34,922 nt of DNA, taken from assembly GCA_026996165.1 (NCBI GenBank), contig JALWMP010000157.1:1-34922 (forward strand). Direction: 5' to 3'. The notes beneath the pieces were generated by a model. That model was not told the DNA's origin, made no database searches, and was given only the letters and a program-made list of their open reading frames with translations. A program made the translations under genes and the position numbers. The stretch is from Campylobacteraceae bacterium. Lineage in GTDB: Bacteria; Campylobacterota; Campylobacteria; Campylobacterales; Sulfurovaceae. This document shows positions 15,461 through 23,569 of the stretch, piece by piece (the first letter of the stretch is position 1; every line of letters begins with the position of its first letter).

Positions 15461-16783
15461 ATGAGCGAACAACAATCAAAAAAACATAACAATCATAAGA
15501 GAGGCAACCAACGAACACATGTACCTGTAGATGGGTATAAAGTTGAAGAGTTACAACAAAAATCACTTGAAGAGCTAGTTGACATAGCATTTAAAGTAAA
15601 AGTTGAAAATCCAAATGAGTATAAGCGTAAAGATTTAATATTTGAAATTTTAAAGTCTCAGGTTTCTCAAGGTGGATTCATCTTATTTACTGGTATTTTA
15701 GAGGTCATGAATGATGGCTATGGTTTTTTAAGAAGTGAAGATGGAAACTTTGCTAACTCCCAAAATGATACCTATGTAAGTAGTACACAGATTAAACGTT
15801 TTGCCCTTAGAAACGGTGACGTTGTTACAGGTCAAGTAAGACAACCTAAAGATCAAGAGAAGTATTATGCTCTATTGAAAATAGAAGCTATTAATTATTT
15901 ACCCCCAGAAGAGTCAAAGAAACGACCACTTTTTGATAACTTAACTCCACTATATGCTACAGAACAACTTAAATTAGAGTATAACCCACTTAAACTAACA
16001 GGGCGTGTACTTGACCTATTCTCTCCTATAGGTAAAGGACAAAGAGCCTTAATAGTAGCACCTCCAAGAACAGGTAAGACAGAACTTCTTAAAGAGTTGG
16101 CTCATGGAATTACTCATAACAATCCAGATGCTTCATTAATGGTTCTTTTGGTAGATGAGCGACCAGAAGAGGTAACAGATATGCAACGTTCTGTTAAAGG
16201 TGAAGTTTACTCTTCTACTTTTGACTTACCTGCACAAAATCATGTTAGAACAGCAGAGATGGTAATAGAAAAGGCAAAAAGACGTGTAGAGATGGGCAAA
16301 GATGTTATTATTTTACTTGATTCTATTACTCGTTTGGCTCGTGCCTACAATACAGTAACTCCTAGTTCAGGAAAGGTACTCTCTGGTGGTGTAGATGCTA
16401 ATGCACTTCATAAACCAAAACGTTTCTTTGGGGCAGCAAGAAATATTGAAGAGGGTGGCTCTTTGACTATTGTTGCTACAGCTCTAATAGATACTGGAAG
16501 TAGAATGGACGAGGTTATCTTCGAGGAGTTTAAGGGTACAGGAAATGCAGAAGTCGTCTTAAACAGATATGTAGCAGAGCGAAGAATCTACCCAGCTATT
16601 GACGTAACTAAGTCAGGAACAAGAAAAGAGGAGCTTATGGTTAAAGCAGAAGACCTCCAAAAAGTTTGGGCAATTAGAAACGCTATGCAAAATATGGAAG
16701 ATGTAGAAGGCTTAAAGTTCCTCTACTCTAAAATGACAAAAACTAAGAATAATGCTGAGTTCTTAGCAATGATGAATGATTAA
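15461..16783 (+). CDS. rho: transcription termination factor Rho
   Basis: 440 residues. A short basic/polar N-terminal extension ([15 protein letters not shown]) precedes the Rho N-terminal helix bundle and the cold-shock-like RNA-binding domain (GYGFLRS). The hexameric RecA-like ATPase follows, with Walker [12 protein letters not shown], Walker [17 protein letters not shown] and the Q/R-loop region ([19 protein letters not shown]). It is an RNA-translocating helicase that ends untranslated transcription. The family call is certain; the lysine/asparagine-rich extension is short and ordinary. Confidence 0.98.
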   Translation: MSEQQSKKHNNHKRGNQRTHVPVDGYKVEELQQKSLEELVDIAFKVKVENPNEYKRKDLIFEILKSQVSQGGFILFTGILEVMNDGYGFLRSEDGNFANSQNDTYVSSTQIKRFALRNGDVVTGQVRQPKDQEKYYALLKIEAINYLPPEESKKRPLFDNLTPLYATEQLKLEYNPLKLTGRVLDLFSPIGKGQRALIVAPPRTGKTELLKELAHGITHNNPDASLMVLLVDERPEEVTDMQRSVKGEVYSSTFDLPAQNHVRTAEMVIEKAKRRVEMGKDVIILLDSITRLARAYNTVTPSSGKVLSGGVDANALHKPKRFFGAARNIEEGGSLTIVATALIDTGSRMDEVIFEEFKGTGNAEVVLNRYVAERRIYPAIDVTKSGTRKEELMVKAEDLQKVWAIRNAMQNMEDVEGLKFLYSKMTKTKNNAEFLAMMND

Positions 16784-16797
16784 AATTTTATAACATT

Positions 16798-17535
16798 TTG
16801 AAAATAGGTGTTTTTGACTCAGGAGCAGGGGGGTTAAGTGTTGTAAAATCTCTCCTTGCTCATAACTTTTTTGATGAGATTATCTATTATGGGGATACAG
16901 CTCGTGTCCCCTATGGCCCAAAAGATAAAAATACTATTATTCGCTACTCACTAGAAGCTTTAGAGTTTTTTAATAACTTCGATATTGATTTACTAATTAC
17001 AGCTTGTAATACAGTCTCTGCTTATGCTCTTCCTGATATGAATGCTCAAAGTAACTACCCTGTTTTAGGGGTGATTGAACCTGGGGTAATGGCACTTGAA
17101 AATAGCAACTTAGCTAAAGATGAACATATTTTGATTATGGCTACACGTGCAACTATTAACTCTAGGCGTTATCAGAGTGCGTTAGAGGATTTAGACTATA
17201 GTAATATAACCTCTTTGCAGACGGGTCTTTTTGTCCCTTTAGTAGAGGAGGGCATCTTTTCAGGAGAGCTTGTTAGAGCAACTATGGAGCATTACTTTTC
17301 AGATATAGAGACCCCTAAGGCTATTATTTTGGGGTGTACGCATTTTCCTCTTATAGGGGATGCACTTTTAGAGTATTTTGAACATAAGCCAATACTTATT
17401 CATTCAGGAGAAGCTATTGTTGAGTATCTGGAGGCACATTATGATTTACAAAAGAGAGAGGAGGAAGCAAATCTGAAGATATTTGCTTCTGATAATGTAG
17501 CAGGACTTAGAAAAATAGCAGATAGGTGGTTATAA
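16798..17535 (+). CDS. murI: glutamate racemase MurI (TTG start)
   Basis: 245 residues. MKIGVFDSGAGGLSV and GDTARVPYG precede the two catalytic cysteines in TACNT and GCTHFPL. It makes D-glutamate for peptidoglycan. The first sense codon fitting the family N-terminus is TTG at 16798; an in-frame stop lies at 16777-16779 and no ATG or GTG lies between. No Shine-Dalgarno-like sequence is visible in the 14-base gap after rho, so translation may depend on coupling to rho. It ends 6 bases inside the convergent trpS. Confidence 0.95.
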   Translation: MKIGVFDSGAGGLSVVKSLLAHNFFDEIIYYGDTARVPYGPKDKNTIIRYSLEALEFFNNFDIDLLITACNTVSAYALPDMNAQSNYPVLGVIEPGVMALENSNLAKDEHILIMATRATINSRRYQSALEDLDYSNITSLQTGLFVPLVEEGIFSGELVRATMEHYFSDIETPKAIILGCTHFPLIGDALLEYFEHKPILIHSGEAIVEYLEAHYDLQKREEEANLKIFASDNVAGLRKIADRWL

Positions 17536-18495
17536 AATCCCCACAGCCTCACGCACTTGTGCCATCTTCTCATCAGCAATTTTTCTCATTTTATTAGCCC
17601 CTTCATTTAAAATATCTCTTACAATATCAGGATTATTTATATAGTACTCACGCTTCTCTCTAGCCTCTGCAAACTCTTCCCAAATAAGCTCTTTAAGGTA
17701 TTTTTTAAAGTGTCCATACCCCTCTTTGCCACTCTTGTAGCGTTTTTGAAGTTCTAATCTCTCTTCATTGTTTAAAAAGAGTGAGGCAAGGTTATATATA
17801 TTACACCCCTCATACTCTAAAGGCTCACCAAGTGGTGTTGAAGAACTAATTATTTTATTACAGCGTTTTTGGAGTTTTTTCTCTGTTTCCATAAAAATAT
17901 CAATGGCATTGTCATAAGATTTTGACATCTTTTGCCCATCTATACCTGGAATAGTAGCCACTTCTTCATTGACTACATGTTCTGGCAGAGTAAAAATCTC
18001 TCCATACTCATTGTTAAACTTAGTAGCAATATCACGAGTTATTTCAACATGTTGAATTTGGTCTTTTCCTACAGGTACTTTTTGGGTATCGAGTATAAGA
18101 ATATCAGCAGCCATAAGTACAGGGTAGGAGAAGAGAGCATGGTTAGCACTAATCCCTTTTGCTACTTTATCTTTGTAAGAGTGGGCTCTCTCTAGTAGCC
18201 CCATAGGGGTAAATTTTGAGAGTATCCAGTATAGTTCAAGTACCTGAGGTACATCACTTTGAACCCAAAAAGTGGTTTTTTGTGGGTCTATTCCTAAAGA
18301 GAGATAATCTACTGCTGCTTCAAATGTTAGCTCTTTTAAAAGTTTTGCATCTTTTGATGTAGTTAAAGAGTGATAGTTTGCAATAAAAGTAAAAAGCTCC
18401 TCTTTCTCTTGAAGTTCTATCATAGGCTTCATTGCTCCAAAATAGTTACCAATATGAAGCTTTCCTGAAGCTTGAATTCCAGTTAGTACACGCAT
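17530..18495 (-). CDS. trpS: tryptophanyl-tRNA synthetase
   Basis: 321 residues, class I synthetase with TGIQASGKLHIGNYFGAM (the HIGN signature) and KMSKSYDN (the KMSKS loop). It charges tRNA-Trp. AAAGGGAAATT precedes the ATG at 18495, and an extended -10 promoter lies directly upstream. Full length for the family. Confidence 0.98.
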   Translation of the reverse strand: MRVLTGIQASGKLHIGNYFGAMKPMIELQEKEELFTFIANYHSLTTSKDAKLLKELTFEAAVDYLSLGIDPQKTTFWVQSDVPQVLELYWILSKFTPMGLLERAHSYKDKVAKGISANHALFSYPVLMAADILILDTQKVPVGKDQIQHVEITRDIATKFNNEYGEIFTLPEHVVNEEVATIPGIDGQKMSKSYDNAIDIFMETEKKLQKRCNKIISSSTPLGEPLEYEGCNIYNLASLFLNNEERLELQKRYKSGKEGYGHFKKYLKELIWEEFAEAREKREYYINNPDIVRDILNEGANKMRKIADEKMAQVREAVGIL

Positions 18496-18530
18496 AATTT
18501 CCCTTTTTATAATTCTAAAATATTGATTGA

Positions 18531-18539
18531 ATTATAGCA
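18531..18539 (-). promoter_or_regulatory. extended -10 promoter of trpS
   Basis: TGCTATAAT on the minus strand, an extended -10, lies 36 bases before the trpS ATG. It gives a leader of about 30 bases. Confidence 0.65.
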
Positions 18540-18647
18540 AAATTATTATTTTTTAATATATAAATAAACTTTATTAATATATTTACTATTTATATTTTAT
18601 ATTGTTTTATGATGTTTTATAGTATTATCAGGCAAAAGGATGAAATT

Positions 18648-19076
18648 ATGAAAAAGTTACTATATATTTCCCTTCTTCTTCCAATTTTTTTAGTTGCAGG
18701 GTTAAATATTGATAAAGTAAGTAATACCTTGGCACATATAAAATCAGTAAAAACAGGTAAAGTTTTAAAATTTTTTAATTCAAATGAAAATATAGATTTT
18801 CAAAAAAAATTAAAACTTACTTCAAAAGAGAATGCTGATATTATTCTTTTCCCCAAAAACAAAATCAATAAAATAGTTATTGTTGACTCATATAAAGCAT
18901 TGCAAATAAACAAAAATAGTATTGGAGCAATATATCTTAAAAAAGGGCGAACACAGATAATTTTTATTGAAGAGCGTTTAAAAAAGAATGGTTTAACTCT
19001 TCCACGCTCCTATAATAAGTATCTTTTGAGTGAGTGTCAAATTAATCCAATATGTCTATTAGCTACCTTAGAATAA
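18648..19076 (+). CDS. small secreted/periplasmic protein upstream of GGDEF-EAL gene
   Basis: The tracked ORF starts at 18609, but the ATG at 18648 has AAAAGGATG upstream and begins a good signal peptide (MKKLLYISLLLPIFLVAG), so 142 residues are preferred. The mature part is lysine-rich. Its C-terminal half (IGAIYLKKGRTQIIFIEERLKKNGLTLPRSYNKYL) loosely recalls the end of YfiR/DUF4154 periplasmic proteins, which restrain a membrane diguanylate cyclase. That similarity is by eye only. Two Cys near the end (SECQINPIC) could form a disulphide. Position 115 bases before a membrane GGDEF-EAL gene supports, but does not prove, a signalling partnership. Confidence 0.65.
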   Translation: MKKLLYISLLLPIFLVAGLNIDKVSNTLAHIKSVKTGKVLKFFNSNENIDFQKKLKLTSKENADIILFPKNKINKIVIVDSYKALQINKNSIGAIYLKKGRTQIIFIEERLKKNGLTLPRSYNKYLLSECQINPICLLATLE

Positions 19077-19147
19077 TAATTTTAGTATTAAAAGCTAAAA
19101 TATATATAAGATTAATAACTTAATATTCACAATTAGGCACATTTTTA

Positions 19148-19156
19148 TGTTAAAAT
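19148..19156 (+). promoter_or_regulatory. extended -10 promoter before the GGDEF-EAL gene
   Basis: TGTTAAAAT, an extended -10 form (TGnTAAAAT), ends 35 bases before the GTG at 19192. It suggests independent transcription of this gene. Confidence 0.45.
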
Positions 19157-19191
19157 TCTCAATATAGACAAACTAAGGTTGGGAAACGATT

Positions 19192-21072
19192 GTGCAGAAT
19201 AAACTTACTTTTTTTAATAGTAATAGAGCTTATTATTATCTAATATTTACTTATATTGCACTCTCTTTTTTACTTATTTTCTCCTATAAGAGTATTGGTG
19301 GTTATGAAGAGAAAGTTGAAAATTTTCTTTTAAATAGGGCTATTGGTATTGTTGATGATACATCAACTAATATTCTTGACCAAATTATTTTTAAAAACCC
19401 AAATTTTATTAGGGCAAATTTAGAAGATAAGGTATTAAGGGCTGAAAATGAAAAAAGACTCTCTGTTTTATCAAATCAAGATATAAAATCTCTTTATGTT
19501 CTCTATTTAAATAAAGGTAGATACTTTTTTCTATTTGATATAGACAAAGAGGAACATACCGATGTTAGTGAACCTTTTATTCCTGAAAATGAGAAATTTT
19601 TTACTCAAGTTGTTAAAGAGAAGAAAAAGAGAGTTTTTGTTCAAAGAGATATAGATGGACTCTCTTTTACACTTCTTAAACCTATTGTTCAAAAGAATAA
19701 AACAGTTGCTCTTTTAGTAATTGACTATAGTGAAAATAGACTCTCTTCACTTTTACGTGTAAGTGTTGATTTTTTAAGTTATTCTGCTCTGATTTTGTTA
19801 TTTCTTCTTTTTGTTTTTTTTATTTATGTACTTTATACTCGTTATAACAAATATAAAATATATCGTAATCCTAAAACTAATACATATAACAGAGTCTATA
19901 TGACAGACAACTATGATAAAATTGATTTTAAAAACTATTATGTTGCCTTAGCTGATATTGACTTTTTTAAACGTATAAACAATCTTTATGGACAAGAGAA
20001 TGGAGATAAGGTAATTATATCTGTTATTAAAATAATGGCATCATTTTTAGAGAAGAGTGATATTTTTATTCAGTATAGTGGAGAGGAGTTTTTAATGCTT
20101 TTTTCCAAAGAGAATAGAACAGAAGAGTATGTACGGGAGTTATTGGAGAAAATACGTACTGCTGTTGAATGTACAAAATTTACTATAGATAAAGAGAAGT
20201 TCTCTTTGACTATTTCTATAGGTGTGTTGTTTCATACAGAAGTTGAAAAATCTCTACAAGAGGTAATTCACAAAGCAGATACAGCTCTATATGAATGTAA
20301 ACACAATGGTAGAAATTGTATCTCTTTTTTTGATATTAGTCAAACTCAAAGACTATATAGAGAGAAGTTAAAGGAGATGATAGAGACTGATAAATTGGTA
20401 TGTTACTATCAGCCTATTAGAGATTTAGAGACTAAGGAGCTTCATCATTACGAGGCACTTTTACGTATTGAAGATGGAGATAATATTATTTTTCCTGATA
20501 AAATTTTACCTGATTTAGAAGATTCATATCTTTATACCTATTTAACTAAGAGAGTAATTGAGTATAATATTAACAAATTAAGAGAAGATGAAAAGATACA
20601 AATATCGGTTAATTTGTCAGCTGATGACTTGATTAATGATTCTATTTTAGCAATGTTTGCACAAAACTCAGACTTATCTGATAGATTATATATTGAAATT
20701 TTAGAAAATAAAAGCATAGATTATAATAAAGTAGAACTCTCTTTACAGAAGTTAAAACTTTTTGGGTATAAAATTTGTATTGATGATTTTGGTTCAGGGT
20801 ACTCAAACTTAAATCATCTACTTAATCTTAGTATTGATTATTTAAAAATTGATGGAAGTATTATAAAAGAGATTCATCATGATAAAAAAGCTTATAGTCT
20901 TGTTAAAACTTTTGCTCTTTTTTGTCAACAAAACAATATTGAAGTAATTGCAGAGTTTATTGATAGTCAAGATATTGTAGATATTTTAAAAAGTTTTGGG
21001 GTTAAGTATGGACAGGGTTGGTACTTTTCTAAAGCAGTTCCTTATGATGAGTTAGGTAAGGAACATAAATAA
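19192..21072 (+). CDS. membrane GGDEF-EAL c-di-GMP turnover protein
   Basis: 626 residues, GTG start. A helix at 13-33, a periplasmic sensor domain (about 35-190) and a second helix (196-216) precede GGDEF (about 230-385) and EAL (about 395-618). The GGDEF A-site is SGEEF (296-300) instead of GGDEF or GGEEF, while DIDFFKRINN and GDKVI are kept, so cyclase activity is uncertain. The EAL domain looks complete: E421 of EALL, N474 in SVNLS, DD 531-532, K552 in YLKIDG, E588 and Q608, so phosphodiesterase activity is likely. It turns a periplasmic signal into a change in c-di-GMP. Confidence 0.93.
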   Translation: MQNKLTFFNSNRAYYYLIFTYIALSFLLIFSYKSIGGYEEKVENFLLNRAIGIVDDTSTNILDQIIFKNPNFIRANLEDKVLRAENEKRLSVLSNQDIKSLYVLYLNKGRYFFLFDIDKEEHTDVSEPFIPENEKFFTQVVKEKKKRVFVQRDIDGLSFTLLKPIVQKNKTVALLVIDYSENRLSSLLRVSVDFLSYSALILLFLLFVFFIYVLYTRYNKYKIYRNPKTNTYNRVYMTDNYDKIDFKNYYVALADIDFFKRINNLYGQENGDKVIISVIKIMASFLEKSDIFIQYSGEEFLMLFSKENRTEEYVRELLEKIRTAVECTKFTIDKEKFSLTISIGVLFHTEVEKSLQEVIHKADTALYECKHNGRNCISFFDISQTQRLYREKLKEMIETDKLVCYYQPIRDLETKELHHYEALLRIEDGDNIIFPDKILPDLEDSYLYTYLTKRVIEYNINKLREDEKIQISVNLSADDLINDSILAMFAQNSDLSDRLYIEILENKSIDYNKVELSLQKLKLFGYKICIDDFGSGYSNLNHLLNLSIDYLKIDGSIIKEIHHDKKAYSLVKTFALFCQQNNIEVIAEFIDSQDIVDILKSFGVKYGQGWYFSKAVPYDELGKEHK

Positions 21073-21121
21073 CATAGGAATAGATACCTTACTTTGTTAG
21101 TGAGTGTAACTAGTTTAATAA

Positions 21122-22531
21122 TTAATCTTCATCCATTCGTTGACCTCGTTTTCGTCCACCAATATCTAGTGGAACACCCTCAAAGTCAAATTTTTCTCTA
21201 AAAATATTGGTTAAGTAACGTTTATAAGAGAAGTGAAGTCCATCAGGTCGATTCATAATAAGTGCAATTTTAGGTGGTTTTGTTTCATATTGGGTTGCAA
21301 ATTTAATACGAACTACACCACCATTTACTGTTGGAAGATGATGTTTTGAGATTGCATATTTAAGAACTTCATTAAGTTTGGAGGTAGGAATACGCTGTTT
21401 ATATCGACCATAGATGGCAATAATTTCATCTAAAATTTTATGAACTCTAAGACCTGTTTTTGCTGAAACAGTAATAAGTGGAGCATAGTGTAAAAATTTA
21501 AGTTCATCACGAATGTTTTGGACAGCTTTTTGATAAGTCTCTTCATCATTTTTTTGAATATCCCATTTATTAAGGACAATTAGACAACCAAGTTTATATT
21601 TTTCTATGAGTCCTGCTATACGTTCATCTAGTTCAAGTACACCTTCTGTAGCATCAATAACTAATAGTGCAATATCTGCTTCTTCTAACATCTCTTCTGT
21701 TCGACCAAAAGCGTATTTTTCAATACCTACAATTTTACCTCGTTTTCTAATTCCTGCTGTATCAACAAAGGTAATTTTATGTTCTTTGTACTCAATAGAC
21801 TCATCAACAGGGTCAATAGTTGTTCCTGCTACATCAGAGACAACAGAACGTTCTTCTTTTAAAAAAGCATTAAGAAGAGAACTTTTTCCTGTATTGACAC
21901 GACCAATAATAGCTACTTTTATATCTCTATCTTCTTCTTCAATATCATCTGCTTGAACCATCTCAACAATATCTTCAAAAGAGAGTTCGCTATCTTCTTC
22001 TAGTTGTAGCCCTTGCTCCTCTTCTTCACGTTCAGGAATGTACTCCTCTAGCCATGCGTAAAAGTCATTCATATATCGGTTATGGCTTACAGACATAGGA
22101 AAAGTTCGCTCTGCTCCAAACTCTAAAAAGTCCCAATAGCGTGTTGTTTCATCTTTGTCATTATCAATTTTATTAACTACTAGAGCAATAGGTTTACCTA
22201 AATTTTGAAGTTGATAGAAAAGTTCCTTATCCTCTTCATCAGGAATCTTTTTTCCATCAACCATAAAGATAATAACATCAGCCTCATTTGCTGCACGAAG
22301 AGAGAGCTTTTTGACAATAGAGAACATCTCTGTGGAGTCATCTATTCCTCCTGTATCTATAATCTCAAAGTCACGATTACCAGAGATGGTAGCAACTCGT
22401 TTTTTAATGTCACGAGTAGTTCCTACAACATCAGAAGTAATTGCATCTCGTTGTCTAAGTAGTCGGTTAAAAAGGGAGCTTTTCCCTACATTTGGTCGCC
22501 CTAAAATGGCTACTTTTTTTAATTGTGTCAT
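21122..22531 (-). CDS. der: ribosome-assembly GTPase Der (EngA)
   Basis: 469 residues with two consecutive G domains: GRPNVGKSSL, DTGGI and NKID; then GRVNTGKSSL, DTAGI and NKWD. A KH-like C-terminal domain ends GGRKRGQRMDED. The acidic linker between the domains (about residues 165-200) is usual. Der matures the 50S subunit and is essential. The SD is poor. A strong extended -10 at 22710-22718 suggests a leader of about 170 bases holding two palindromic repeats. Confidence 0.97.
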   Translation of the reverse strand: MTQLKKVAILGRPNVGKSSLFNRLLRQRDAITSDVVGTTRDIKKRVATISGNRDFEIIDTGGIDDSTEMFSIVKKLSLRAANEADVIIFMVDGKKIPDEEDKELFYQLQNLGKPIALVVNKIDNDKDETTRYWDFLEFGAERTFPMSVSHNRYMNDFYAWLEEYIPEREEEEQGLQLEEDSELSFEDIVEMVQADDIEEEDRDIKVAIIGRVNTGKSSLLNAFLKEERSVVSDVAGTTIDPVDESIEYKEHKITFVDTAGIRKRGKIVGIEKYAFGRTEEMLEEADIALLVIDATEGVLELDERIAGLIEKYKLGCLIVLNKWDIQKNDEETYQKAVQNIRDELKFLHYAPLITVSAKTGLRVHKILDEIIAIYGRYKQRIPTSKLNEVLKYAISKHHLPTVNGGVVRIKFATQYETKPPKIALIMNRPDGLHFSYKRYLTNIFREKFDFEGVPLDIGGRKRGQRMDED

Positions 22532-22560
22532 GGTGTTTGTCTTTCTATGTTTGTTTTCCT

Positions 22561-22585
22561 CGTACCGAAGCTCCAGCTTCAGTAT
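22561..22585. repeat. palindromic repeat GAAGCTccAGCTTC in the der leader
   Basis: GAAGCT/AGCTTC arms with a 2-base spacer (22567-22580) extend outward as CGTAC/GTATG with one mismatch. It belongs to the same AGCTGGAGCT-centred family as the element 56 bases to the right. Confidence 0.7.
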
Positions 22586-22635
22586 GTAATAATTAGGAGT
22601 TTAAATTCTTTAAGTTGTTATTGTTCCTATAGGCA

Positions 22636-22657
22636 TTCATAAGCTGGAGCTTATGAA
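22636..22657. repeat. palindromic repeat TTCATAAGCTggAGCTTATGAA
   Basis: A perfect 10-base inverted repeat with a 2-base spacer lies in the der/DUF3108 intergenic region. It would form a stable hairpin in the der leader transcript. No T-run follows, so a simple terminator is unlikely. Confidence 0.8.
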
Positions 22658-22709
22658 CTAGAAAAAGATGTAGTCATGGGTCTACACCCTAAGGTTAAAA
22701 ATTATTGAA

Positions 22710-22718
22710 ATTATAGCA
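22710..22718 (-). promoter_or_regulatory. extended -10 promoter of der
   Basis: TGCTATAAT on the minus strand is identical to the trpS extended -10. It lies about 180 bases before the der start, so the two palindromic repeats would be transcribed in the leader. Confidence 0.55.
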
Positions 22719-22745
22719 GAGTTTTAATAATTACTTGATGTTAGA

Positions 22746-22790
22746 TATAATGCTTTATTAATCACAGTTACTACACATAAATGTGATTAA
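22746..22790 (+). promoter_or_regulatory. promoter and 5' inverted repeat of the DUF3108 gene
   Basis: A TATAAT -10 (22746-22751) predicts a start near 22758. Exactly there a 9-base inverted repeat begins: TTAATCACA (22758-22766) and TGTGATTAA (22782-22790), separated by 15 bases. It could be a stabilising 5' hairpin or an operator. The ATG follows 30 bases later, after AAGGAT. Confidence 0.5.
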
Positions 22791-22820
22791 ATTCATTAAC
22801 AAAAATCATTAAGGATTATT

Positions 22821-23558
22821 ATGAAAAATATATTTTTAGTTTTAACATTACTATTGGGAACTATGTTAAGTGCTGAAACACTTAAAGCGAACTATAAAGT
22901 AGAGTTTGGAATTATTGGTGAAATAGGTATTGCAAATGCAGTTTTAAAACGAAATAAAAATACCTATGAGATTGATGTTCAGTTAAAAGCAACAGGTTTG
23001 GCAAAAACACTTTCTGGAGGGAGAACAGAGCATCATATCTCTAAAGGGCATATTGAAAATGGACTTATGGTCTCAGATTTATATCAAGTTATTAAATCTC
23101 ATGGTTCTAAGACAAGTAATAAAGTCTATATTATTGATCATAAAAACAAAATAGTAATCAAAAAGTATAAGAGTTGGAAGAATGGTAAGGTAGAAGATGA
23201 AAGTACAGAGAGATTAAAGTTTTATTCAAAAGATGACCTTTTGACACTTTATTTTAATCTAAATAAAAAAATAGATAGAACTAAAGAGGATAAACATTAT
23301 ACTTTTTTAGCTGTAGGTGCAGAAAAACAAGATGGAAAAGCTGAAATTTATATTCCTAAAAAAAGTGATTATGGTGAATATAAAGAGATGCTTGGAGAAA
23401 ATAATAACTCTTGGTATGCACGAGCTATTATTCATCAAAATATATTCTCTAGTGATAAAGGTGAGTTATTATTACGTATTGGAGATGATGGAATTACGCA
23501 AAAAGCAGTCTTAAAAGATTTGATTCTTTTTGGAGATGTTAGAGCTGAGAAAATATAA
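22821..23558 (+). CDS. DUF3108-family periplasmic protein
   Basis: 245 residues with a signal peptide (MKNIFLVLTLLLGTMLSA) and a beta-rich mature domain typical of DUF3108: LKANYKVEFGIIGEIGIANA, TYEIDVQLKATG, and a middle section built around DDLLTLYFNLNKK. The biochemical role of the family is not established; an envelope location is expected. It is convergent with the M23 peptidase gene, with a shared AT-rich hairpin between the stops. Confidence 0.82.
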   Translation: MKNIFLVLTLLLGTMLSAETLKANYKVEFGIIGEIGIANAVLKRNKNTYEIDVQLKATGLAKTLSGGRTEHHISKGHIENGLMVSDLYQVIKSHGSKTSNKVYIIDHKNKIVIKKYKSWKNGKVEDESTERLKFYSKDDLLTLYFNLNKKIDRTKEDKHYTFLAVGAEKQDGKAEIYIPKKSDYGEYKEMLGENNNSWYARAIIHQNIFSSDKGELLLRIGDDGITQKAVLKDLILFGDVRAEKI

Positions 23559-23569
23559 ATATTTTCTCA
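23546..23569. terminator. convergent-gene hairpin TGAGAAAATAT-AA-ATATTTTCTCA
   Basis: A perfect 11-base inverted repeat with a 2-base spacer overlaps the TAA of the DUF3108 gene and abuts the stop of the convergent peptidase gene. TTATT follows on the plus strand. It is a likely shared, weak terminator or 3' stabiliser. Confidence 0.5.

Noticed and set aside
15354-15590. 78-aa minus-strand ORF over the rho promoter
   Set aside because: It is antisense to the rho 5' end, where conserved plus-strand coding is certain, and has no SD or family features.
18609-18647. N-terminal 13-residue extension of the secreted protein
   Set aside because: ATG 18648 has AAAAGGATG upstream and starts a clean signal peptide; the extension would spoil it.
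21606-22589. Plus-strand ORFs of 116, 85 and 92 aa
   Set aside because: All are antisense shadows of der, serine-rich as expected from the reverse strand of an AT-rich gene.
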